In this document: positions 34,901 through 43,428 of the stretch, piece by piece
Layout of the letters: every line of letters begins with the position of its first letter
Position numbering within the stretch: position 1 is the first letter of the stretch
Assembly: GCA_020055645.1 (NCBI GenBank)
Contig: CM034546.1
Coordinates: 88,660,001-88,724,000 of the forward strand
Length of the DNA stretch: 64,000 nt
Direction of reading: 5' to 3'
Origin: Tomocerus qinae
Taxonomy: Eukaryota > Arthropoda > Collembola > Entomobryomorpha > Tomoceridae
Position numbers and translations under genes: made by a program
Notes under the pieces: model-generated
Told to the model about the DNA's origin: nothing
What the model saw: only the letters and a program-made list of their open reading frames with translations
Database searches by the model: none

Positions 34901-36311
34901 TTAGCCTGTATTTTTGACAGTCCCCTGAGTTTCCCAAAAATGAGTCATCAGCAGGGCCGCAGCGAGGGGGCGGGGTCCTTCCCCCCCTCCCTCCGCGAAA
35001 TCAAGAAAAGTAAAGATATTTTTGTGGCTGTGGCCCTGGTCATTAGGACCTTTAACCTTAAAAACTAAAAATGCTGTCATTCTCTTCCATAAATTAGGGA
35101 AAATGATGGTAATAACCACCCGTCAATTACCAATGAAGGGTTCCAATTTCTTTTATTGGACACAGCCTCCCAAGTTTGGTATTTCATCATAAAATATCTT
35201 GAAACTGTGGAAAATCGTGGGATGAGGTTAGCCGATTGCCTTGCTTACATACTTGGGCTTTCATTTGCAACTCTCGGAAAGGACTACAGCACTGAAGGAA
35301 TTGAAGAAAACATGTTGCCACTTATGCAACATCTTCGCGAATTCGGTCTACTATATCAGCGAACGGTAATTAATTAAGATTAGCATACTTACGCATTTCA
35401 CCTTTTTGCATGGGGAATAAGAGGAAATGTCTTCTTTTAATTAACTTTTTACCAAATGGAATTTTTACAGCGAAAAGCGGGTAGGTATTATCCAACACGA
35501 CTTGCTCTTAACCTTGCATCTCGAAGTCGACGTGTATCACTCGATACAGAAAAACACAAAACTGGATTCTTAGTCGTTGAAACTAATTATCGACTGTACG
35601 CCTACACTGATTCAGGTTTCATCTCACAAGTTTTTCTGTAAAATGTGGTAGCATTGTAATTTTGTAAATCATAAGTAATGTAATAATTAGGTATGATTTA
35701 TTTTGTCATTCATTAATAATTAATCTAATGACATTAGAATGTTTTACGGTCTATATATGTATGTATGACTGATGACAATGGTTTTGTTTACTTAGATCTT
35801 CAATTGGCTTTGGTGGGAATGTTTACTGACTTCTTATTCCGATTTCCAAATTTGGCTGTTGGAGTTGTTAGTAGAGAATCTGTTCGACAGGCTCTTCGAA
35901 GTGGAATTACTGGTGAACAAATAATATCCTTTTTGAAGATGCATGCCCATCCTGAAATGATTAAATCGTAAGCTTATTTCAGTGAATATTTCACGATTAC
36001 AATTATGTGTCTTTTATTATGTCTTACGGATTTATTTATTTAGATCAAATAATCCTGGAAATCCTTTGCCACCAACTGTAGTGGATCAAATTAAATTATG
36101 GGAATTGGAGAGAAATAGACTCGTTTTCACGGAAGGAGTTTTATACAACCAATTTCTTTCTCAGCGAGATTACGAAGTTGTTCGCGATTATGCCCAAGAC
36201 ACTAGTGTGTTATTACATTCTAATGACCAAAAAAGAACTATCGTTGTTCACCGCAACGGTCACGATGACGTAAAGAAATTTTGGAAACGACACTCCAAAG
36301 GATCATCATAG
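31942..36311 (+). CDS. GTF2H4: General transcription factor IIH subunit 4 (p52/Tfb2)
   Basis: Core TFIIH subunit that anchors the XPB/ERCC3 translocase and stimulates its ATPase in promoter opening and nucleotide-excision repair; its C-terminus pairs with p8/TTDA. Eight coding exons: 31942-32060, 33820-33924, 34100-34231, 34338-34520, 35098-35365, 35471-35615, 35796-35967, 36044-36311. All junctions are GT-AG and phases close to 463 residues (human 462). Recognised segments in order: [136 protein letters not shown] and the C-terminal [13 protein letters not shown]. It is intact. An AATAAA lies at 36363-36368. Introns 1 and 4 carry MITEs. Confidence 0.96.
32381..33071. mobile_element. hAT-like MITE, 691 bp, in GTF2H4 intron 1
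   Basis: Terminal inverted repeat TAGGCTGACCAT...ATGGTCAGCCTA, with a perfect 8-bp target duplication GGTAGGGG on both sides (32373-32380 and 33072-33079). An 8-bp duplication is the hallmark of hAT insertions. The left subterminal region repeats CGTCCCGTTTT five to six times, and GTGTCCCGTTTTCCC recurs near the right end. The middle has five copies of the hairpin module CGCGCTTCGCGCGATTA or variants, the last four about 60 bp apart (about 32772, 32832, 32893, 32955). No transposase. Confidence 0.88.
33114..33247. repeat. 134-bp palindrome in GTF2H4 intron 1
   Basis: Arms ATGGAGCCGCACAAGGGTCT...AGCTCTAAAAAAT and the complement ATTTTTTAGAGCT...TGTGCGGCTCCAT, around a 50-bp centre containing CCACGGAATCCGTGTG. 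Part of its left arm and its centre recur at 33446-33520. Confidence 0.8.
33446..33520. repeat. Partial second copy of the 33114-33247 palindrome
   Basis: Shares GGGTCTAGTATCGTTRGCTC, AAATGCATYCTRTTTG and AACAGAGGTGATGGCCGA with the first copy. Here the centre reads TTTGCCACTGATTCCGTGGCAAA, itself a better hairpin. The right arm is missing. Confidence 0.7.
33530..33605. repeat. Short palindrome in GTF2H4 intron 1
   Basis: AAGGTGGAAATGAGGGGAGG with CGGCCAGAA on the left is mirrored by TTCTGGCCG with CCTCCACTCATTTCCACCTG on the right, about 76 bp in all. It abuts a GC-rich stretch (33610-33720) with repeated GGCCGG/CCGGCC motifs, unlike the AT-rich background. Confidence 0.65.
34595..34935. 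repeat. Diverged relative of the 988-bp TTAA element, GTF2H4 intron 4
   Basis: Aligns by eye with the internal palindrome of the TTAA element: AGAGTTTTACTCC, GTACATTTTCGGAAAGGCAAACG, AATAATCAAAAAAATAGAAAATTTTC and TTAGAAAATCGGAGTA appear in the same order, ending GACAGTCCCCTGAGTTTCCCAAA against GATAGTCACCAGAGATTCCCAAA in the young copies. It is clearly older than the two 988-bp copies and lacks their other half. Confidence 0.65.
34953..35038. mobile_element. AGGGCCGCAGC-family MITE, copy 2
   Basis: Ends AGGGCCGCAGCGAGGGGG and GTGGCTGTGGCCCT, imperfect inverted repeats, 86 bp. It lies just left of GTF2H4 exon 5, whose acceptor is at 35096-35097. Same family as 27753-27867. Confidence 0.6.
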
Positions 36312-39287
36312 TTTCGCAGCTCGGCGTCCTGCAGGAAGAGTTTTCATACTTTAACATTTAATAATAAAATAAAATCCGAATATCATTCAATAGCTTTTTG
36401 AAATATCCGTCAATAATCCATGTAATAAACATTAAAGATTTCTTATTATTTGGTATAAAACTAAATGCGTCATGTCACGATGATATACACAGTACATTTA
36501 TATGGTTAAGTGCGTCAAAAACGTTGCTAAAACTTTAAGCGGAATTAAATTCCCAAAAAATTAGAAAACTGACTAACTCGTTTTTTGATGAGTGGAAAAC
36601 TAAAATTTTTCATACGATTTTAAATTCTGGATAGTTAGAAATGGAGACTTTTCAAAACATTTCGAGTTTTTATTTTTTAAAATTTTTTGGCCCGTATAAA
36701 CTACAGTCCAAGTACCAGTCAGCCCAAGCCCAAGATTCGGTCAAACAGCCCAAGATCAAGGCAAGAACGAATTGAGGTGGGGGGGGGGGTTAAGATATAC
36801 GGACTAAAGAGACCTTATTAATAAATCCTAAGAAAATTCGGGGCGCAAAAATTTTCGCGCTTCAGGCGATTATTTTCCATCTTTAAGCATTTAACCATTT
36901 TAAACTCACTCCAAATTCAAAAAATGGCCATTTGAACTAATAGATTGTTATTGACTAACAAAATCAAAGTTATTGTTTATTATATAGAAAATAACTCCCA
37001 ACGTGAGGAAGCAAGGCAATAAATAATTCTGAATAAGCTCGATAATTTCCAAATACATTTATTCGGAAATTATCGATTTAATTATTCCGAATTATTCGGA
37101 AAGTCTCGAATTTATTTGGAATTGTTCGGACATTATCGAATTTGGTCACATTTTGGACTCAGGGTATAGGGTTACGTTACGGGTTACTCTAACCCGTCAT
37201 GTGCGCATGCATTGCTGTTATTAGCGGTTAAGTATCCCATTATTTCATGTGCGGGAAAATTTAAAAATTGGGCCATTTACATGTAAATTATAAAATTTTT
37301 CAAAAGGAAGTGGACTATCGTCAAAAAACTACTTCACTCTTTAGATGACAGTATGAAAAACATTTTTTGTCTCTTTATTTTTTTCAATTAACCAATTAGT
37401 TAAAAAGCCTTTGCGACTTGAAAAATTTTATAATTTACATGTAAATGGCCCAATTTTTAAATTTTCCCGCACATGAAATAATGGGATCCTTACTGCGCTT
37501 ATACAGAAGTTAGGTTGTTTGTTTTAACAATGCAAGTAATCGGTCGGCGGTCACAGTATGCCCATATTTTAGAAAATTAATCGCGAATCCTACTCTTTTG
37601 CTTGGGGAAGCAAAAGGTGAAGTTGTTATCGAAGAAGCTTCAAATTTTTGAAATAATTACTCAAAGTGGAAGTAAATCTTAGATGTTATTGATACCAAAA
37701 TTTAACAAATACTTTTACTTCTAGATTAAGCTTAAGGAAAAGTAATTTTGTTAATATTTTTATTCATACCAAAGCAACCATTTACTTCAAAAACTTTAAG
37801 TAAATGCATAAGGTAGAAGACCTTATTCATACTACTCAATGGGTGGTAAATGAATAAAGCCAAGCTTTTGCGTGGTCTTTAATTTTTGAAGTGAAATCTT
37901 CAAAACTTATGAATAAAATCCGAAGTGAAAGGAGTGCCTGGATCCAAGTCAAAAGCAAAAGCTACGGTAGTTAAGACTTTAGCTCCAATTCGAAGCAAAC
38001 GCTTCATTTCGGCAAAACCAACTCAAAAGCCCTCTCCTTCTTGATATCAAAAGCTACAAAAATGAGGATCACCTCAGGAAGTGGATCCGGCCAAGAAGCA
38101 TAAACTACATTGCAAGATTGCAACCTCATTCGCATGGACATGGTTGAGTTTTTATTGGAAATTACTTGTGGATTAAAACTTTAAATAGTATTCATCCCAT
38201 TATTCATTTCTTTATCACGAGTGCATAATATTCGCTATTCATGGTATTTGCTTCATTAGATCCTATACCCTTAAAATGCATTTTGGAAATTTATGTCATG
38301 TAAATCTGTAATCTCATTGGCTAATGAATAACACTCCTTGGATTGTATTCCAATGTATTTTTTTGTAAACTGCTATGCATATAAGCCCTTCAGTCCACTT
38401 ACTTTTGCTCATTTCTGTATTTTTGGAAAATAAAGTGTTGGCAACAGGCGTATACGCTGGATCGAAGTGGCAGATTATTGTATCTTCTGGTGGTCCGGTT
38501 GTCCTTCGATATTAATATGCACGCATATCTTTGGAACACCATAACTTATTTCAAATCTGCTTTTGCACATGTATTCAGCCACAACCAATTATCATTAGAA
38601 TTCAAATTTGATATCCGCCTGTCAGCGGAAATGATTCAAATATAGATAGTTATTCAAATAGCCAATACATACTACCAATTTTACAAAAATATGCAAAGAC
38701 TAACTACCATCAACTTGCAAACTCGATGAATTCAATGGCTCCATTGAAGTTTTTTATGCCCGAAAACAAAAATTCAACGTCTTTCAATTTTATGGATCGG
38801 TAATTTGTTAAAACTGTGCTTTAATTTTATCAAAAACTGTCTTTCTTCCTTATACTTGTGAAAACTTGTATGCTTGTATTATAAAAATTAATTTTATCAT
38901 TTTTCAAACACTACCGTCAAGTCGTTATAAAAGCTTCCCCTAGTAAAGAGTCCATTACACAATTTCCTAAGACATAAATTTTTGACTTGCTTAGCCCGAT
39001 AAATTGGAGTAAAATCAATAGAATTCGTCACTGGTGAATAAGCAATGTTTCTCACAGGCTTGTTTAAGACCCGACTATGTATTAAAGAGGTATGGGGCGT
39101 CAGTACAGACTGCGGTTCTACAAGCTCGCTTGTTGGATCCACCCATATCTTTCAAAGTAGCTGCAATTTGTTTCAAATATGTCTAAATAAAGATAGATAA
39201 TTTTTTAAACCAGATTTGAGGGTGAAGACTAAAGTTTTGTAATTTTTTGTATTTTGCATGGGAGAGTATAGGAATCGTGCCGTGATA
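36312..39287. other. Intergenic stretch after GTF2H4
   Basis: No exon recognised. Contents: a run of about twelve G residues near 36778; one copy of the CGCGCTTC hairpin module at about 36855-36875; a palindrome at 37223-37500; and at about 38990-39055 a short diverged fragment (ATAAATTGGAGTAAAATCAA, ATAAGCAATGTTT) resembling the end of the 29737-31270 element. Confidence 0.5.
37223..37500. mobile_element. Palindromic MITE, about 278 bp
   Basis: Arms contain ATCCCATTATTTCATGTGCG with GGCCATTTACATGTAAATTA and, at the right, their complements in order. Arms of about 95 bp surround an unpaired centre of about 90 bp. Confidence 0.8.
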
Positions 39288-39289
39288 TA

Positions 39290-40190
39290 CAGTATGTATC
39301 AAAAGTGGGTATACATAGGAGTTTATGGGTATACATAGGAATTTAGTATCCATAGCACTTTCATTGTTAGTTCACAGCTCAATATGCAATTTTTACCAGC
39401 CAGATTTCCCTTTTATTATTTCATTGTTCGTCTCTCTTTCCTTCTTTTCGCAATAAATAATGCGTTGCTTCAATGTGAAGAACTCAGTATGGATAAACTG
39501 TCAATGTGGGGGAGTTCCATCTTGCTGGAACCAAATGTTGTGAGGATCCACTCCCTTAGTTTTCGGAGAGCCTTGCTTCTTCAGCAAGTCATTCACCGGG
39601 GTTGGTTTTGGACCAATACCGACAAGTCTGTTGATTCACAGTACCATTTAAGTGGAATATTGCATCGTCGCTAAACAAGATTGTTTTTGTGAAATTCTGA
39701 TTTGCTGTTATCGAATCCTGAGCCCACGAACAGAAGAGCATACGACGGCCAGAGTCATCGGGACGGTGTTTGTGCAAAATAGGACATGACAGAGTTTGTA
39801 GCAGATGTGGGTCTTCCTACTTTTGGTAAGTTTTGGACGGAATCAGTCCTATCAAACCGAGCTGTGGTAACTGCTACTGTTTTGATGCTAACTGTCTTTG
39901 CAGGATATCTTCTATCAGCCACCTTTCGTAACGACGTTGTTGTCCGCATCTTTACAATTTCAATTCGCTCACTTATTGACAGTTTATCCATATTGAGTTC
40001 TTCAGATTGATGCAACGCATTATTTATTGCGAAAAGAAGGAAAGAGAGACGAACAATGAAATAATAAAAGGGAAATCTGGCTGGTAAAAATTGCATATTG
40101 AGCAGTGAACTAACAATGAAAGTGCTATGGATACTAAATTCCTATGTATACCCATAAACTCCTATGTATACCCACTTTTGATACATACTG
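39290..40190. mobile_element. Mariner-like element, 901 bp, with about 220-bp inverted arms
   Basis: Ends CAGTATGTATCAAAAGTGGG and its complement, with TA on both sides (39288-39289 and 40191-40192), the Tc1/mariner target duplication. Inverted arms run about 39290-39510 and 39970-40190. Each arm includes the sequence that encodes the transposase start region, so the N-terminal coding segment is present twice in opposite orientation. The interior holds disabled transposase pieces. Confidence 0.88.
39520..40000 (-). pseudogene. Mariner-like transposase, internally deleted
   Basis: On the minus strand the start region MDKLSISERIEIVK (from about 39994) is followed by a degraded helix-turn-helix segment ending DSVQNLPKVGRPTSATN, the usual N-terminal domain of this mariner branch. 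It then jumps to the catalytic region: RRMLFCSWAQDSITANQ, ILFSDDAIFHLNGTVNQQ and, in another frame, a NIWFQQDGTP motif near 39520. The segment between the helix-turn-helix and the first catalytic strand is missing, and frames shift at least once. It cannot encode an active transposase. Confidence 0.75.
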
Positions 40191-40192
40191 TA

Positions 40193-41306
40193 GAGGCAAG
40201 GAAAGACAATTAATTGAGGATTTAATCTGGAAAACGGCCTATCAGAAATTCCTTTTAAAAATAAAATTAGTTACGAGTAACCAGGGGAAATTGCAGAAAA
40301 TTTAAAGGTTTCGCTATTGGAAAATTGCAACGATTCGTTGTTAGGTGAGTGATCATTGCATATACTGAGAACAATAAATTAAGTAGGGCGTACGTTGGCA
40401 ACCGGCAAATTATTCTGACTATCATATTGCCTCTTAACTTTTTTTGAAGGAAAAGAATCAACTCAAAAACCAAAAGAGCTACAAGAAAGTTTAAATAGGG
40501 AAAAAGATGCTCCATAACCTACAGCATTCGGCTCCGAAAGAATATTTTAAACCTTTCTCTGTAGTTGCGATTAATTGCAAATTCCGCACTAAAACGTTTA
40601 TATCTCTAGATTGAACCAATATGTTTGAAATATTCTTTCGGAGCCGAATGCAGAGGATTGTGGAGGATCTGTTTCTCAATTTAAACTTTTTTGTAGGTCT
40701 ATTGGTTTTTGAGTTGATTCTTTTCCTGCAAACTTACAGTAAGTACATGTGCTGCATTCAACATTGCATTCATTACTATCACTGTCGGCTGTCTTTACAT
40801 AGGATTTCTGTGATCCGCCAGCAGCGATCATTTGGCGGCCCTTTTTGCAACTCGTCTATTTACACAATCAGTGAGTCAGTCAGTCAGTATAGCATAGTAC
40901 TCACTCAGTAGACTCAGTATTACAAGTCACAAGTAAGTAAACTACTTTTCTTTTTGCTCAAGTGAAAACTGCAAATTAAATTACTTAGCTCAGTAACCTC
41001 AATAATTCTATTTATTTGAGAGGCCTATCACCTATTGCTATTTGGACAATTTTTCAGAAGTGACAAGTTGAAGACCAATACACGCATTCAACATTCAAAT
41101 TTTACTACGCTGGCTGGTAAAGGTATTATAACTGTACTGTTGACTGTACTAAACTATACTAAAACATTTTTCTAAGTTTAATACCTAACAAAATAATGTT
41201 TTTGGTTTTGATGTTTGAAGTTGAAGTAAATGAGATGAGACAAAGACAAACATTTTATGTGATAGTCAATATTGTTTTGGTAATAGCTAGGGTATTATGA
41301 ATTCCA
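40193..41306. other. Non-coding; contains a palindrome at 40448-40728
   Basis: At 40448 AGGAAAAGAATCAACTCAAA and at 40728 its complement bound an inverted repeat whose inner arms share GCATTCGGCTCCGAAAGAATAT / ATATTCTTTCGGAGCCGAATGC. The rest has no recognised coding sequence. CAGT-rich simple sequence occurs near 40872-40915. Confidence 0.55.
40448..40728. repeat. Palindromic repeat, about 281 bp
   Basis: Outer arms AGGAAAAGAATCAACTCAAA / TTTGAGTTGATTCTTTTCCT and inner arms around CATTCGGCTCCGAAAGAATA, with an unpaired centre of about 75-80 bp. The arms are unequal because of small indels, suggesting an old element. Confidence 0.7.
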
Positions 41307-41510
41307 ATGGACCATTTGCGTATTCACCTAGCGCCAACTTAACTGACATTGTTCCAACTACTAGTAGCCAACTGAAATAGGCGCGGGTAAATTGAGTAAA
41401 GTAGAAAAGTTCTATTTCATTTAGTTAACCCGCGCCTATTTCAGTTGGCTACTAGTAGTTGGAACAATGTCAGTTAAGTTGGCGCTAGGTGAATACGCAA
41501 ATGGACCATT
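41307..41510. mobile_element. Near-perfect palindromic MITE, 204 bp, just upstream of the TGOLN2-like gene
   Basis: Arms of about 85-90 bp from ATGGACCATTTGCGTATTC to CGCGGGTAA (left) and the complement on the right, with a loop of about 30 bp. The arms look almost perfect, so the insertion is probably recent. It ends 107 bp before the start codon of the TGOLN2-like gene and may lie in its promoter or 5' UTR intron. Confidence 0.85.
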
Positions 41511-41616
41511 ATAGTCATAATCTAATTTCTTTTGCTTATTATCTTGCAGTTGTACTACGGTTCCACTTCCACATAGCCTCAAAAGCCCTTTGGCCTCTAT
41601 TTTCAATTTTTTAACC

Positions 41617-43428
41617 ATGAAGGCTATTTATTTGGCGGTCATGGGACTGTCTTTTCTCGGAATTTTTACTGTTCACTCCGCACCTGTTAACATCACTGGT
41701 AATAAAACCGGTTTTATGGAAGTCATGTACAGCAATCTCACAAAACGAAATCTCTCACATTGGATATTTCCACCGAAGGAAGACAGTGTTAATAAATCAG
41801 CAATATTTCAACAAGTCGATACATCTTGTCAAACTCACGCAACAAATCCTAATCTCACCGAAGATTCTATGGCCCCAATTTACTATGTTTGTGCTTCAAT
41901 GCTTGAAACTATTAACAACATTTGGGGATATCCACATGTTGAAAAACTAATTGAGGATAACAAAGACAAAGTCGAACTTCCTTCGAAATTAGATGATTTG
42001 TACAAAGAAGAAGACTTGCGAAATCTCAGTGAATTCTGTCAGCATTTCTCTAAATTATTGAGTAAAGAAGATTTTAATACTGATTTGTCAAAGTTCTTGG
42101 ATAATTTTAGTTTAAATTTCACCACTAAAAATCCTAGTAGTTGTGAGACTGTTTGTAAAAATTCTGAAAACAAATCAATTATTTACATGGGGGAAGTTAA
42201 TCCTGTTTGTGCAATCTGGAGGAAAGGATATTATATTTATAAAATGGTATCCAGCAAAAACAATGAGGGGCAAGCTAAAAATCTTTCTAGTAAACCCATC
42301 AATAGTCAAAATGACAAGAAAGATCGGTATACAGAGGAAGTGGAAGACCATACAAAAGATGTTGGACATCAAGGGGATACAGACACTAAAAAGAAGATGC
42401 AATTGGTGGCATTTGATACAGAGCCAGTTCTCGAGGGCGCTGCTACTTCTAAAGGAAAGCAGCCATCTTTAATAAAAACCACAGTCTTAGGTATGACGAA
42501 AACTATCGACAAAAATGAAAACCCCCAACAAAAACTCCTAACAAACGATGAAAAGTCGCTAAAAAGTGTGAATGAAAAAAAAGATGAAAAGTCGGTATCG
42601 GAAAGCGAGGATAAAAACCAAAATGGAAAAGGTGAAGAGGAAACCTTACGGCCGGTAAAAGAAAATAGCCTTTCAAAAGCCGTTATCTCATCCTCAACGC
42701 AATCTTCGGACGTAGCCCCTGACGATCCTGATCCTCCTATGCCACCTGTTTCCAAAGATCAGTTATCATCTCCAAAACCATTTGAGAACAGCAAGGATAA
42801 TAAATCCCCATTGGTACCAAATGCGAACAAGCAACCACCAAGTAAATCTCCAAGTGGAGTTGGTGGAGCCTCATCAAAGTTAGAACAGCAGAATCAAAAT
42901 GAAGCCCCACCTGAAGCCGATTATGATGATGGAGACGGCATGCCACCACCGAGTTTGTCTGACAAAGGCAGAATATACGATGCAACAGATGATGACAACA
43001 TTTTGGAAACAGTAGACCAGAATCGAAAAAAACCAAAATCTCAATCATCGTCCGTTTCAGTTTCGAAAGAAACGCATGGGGATAACATTGAATTCGATAA
43101 AGTTAGCATCCAAGGGGATTCGGCAACAGTTAATGTAGAGTTTAATGAACAATCAGATCCTGGAGTCATTAATTATTTTGTATGCTTTCTTGGATTACTC
43201 GCGATTCTTTACTTACTTTTCCACAATAAAAAACGGGTAGGTTGATGCAACTGTATATAATTTTTTTTAGAAATAATAATAGTATTTATTTAGAATCAAA
43301 ATAAACTTACTTTGCAATTCTATGAATCATAGTTGATCGCTTACGTCGTAGAAGGACGGAAGCCACAAACAGGGAGAAGGAGATCTTCCAGTACTCAATA
43401 CAGAAAACTGGAAAATAATTATGACTGA
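41617..43428 (+). CDS. TGOLN2: TGN38/TGOLN2-like trans-Golgi network membrane protein
   Basis: Two coding exons: 41617-43236 and 43333-43428, joined by a 96-bp GT-AG intron (CGG|GTAGGT; ATCATAG|TTG), giving 571 residues. Signal peptide at about residues 1-22; a lumenal region with six Cys (71, 92, 141, 176, 180, 198) and many N-glycosylation sequons; a long Lys/Glu/Ser/Pro-rich low-complexity stretch (about 215-500); membrane segment about 517-535; and a 36-residue basic cytosolic tail. The small second exon supplies LIAYVVEGRK and, near the C-terminus, QYRKLE, a tyrosine sorting signal (YRKL, 563-566). TGN38/TGOLN2 and KCT2 share this single-span layout, an HNKR-K junction after the membrane and a YQRL-type tail. 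They cycle between the trans-Golgi and plasma membrane through AP-2/AP-1 recognition of that motif. Assignment rests on the membrane-tail region; the lumenal part is not alignable by eye. Initiation at 41617 is preferred because it is the first ATG, has A/C-rich context and starts a signal peptide. Confidence 0.85.

Noticed and set aside
41590-41616. Nine extra codons in frame before the TGOLN2-like ATG
   Set aside because: This extension begins with TTG, not ATG, and would bury the signal peptide; the ATG at 41617 has good context.
42143-43048. Several long open frames on both strands inside the TGOLN2-like coding exon
   Set aside because: They are other-frame shadows of a low-complexity coding region; only one frame has the signal peptide, membrane segment and splice-consistent tail.
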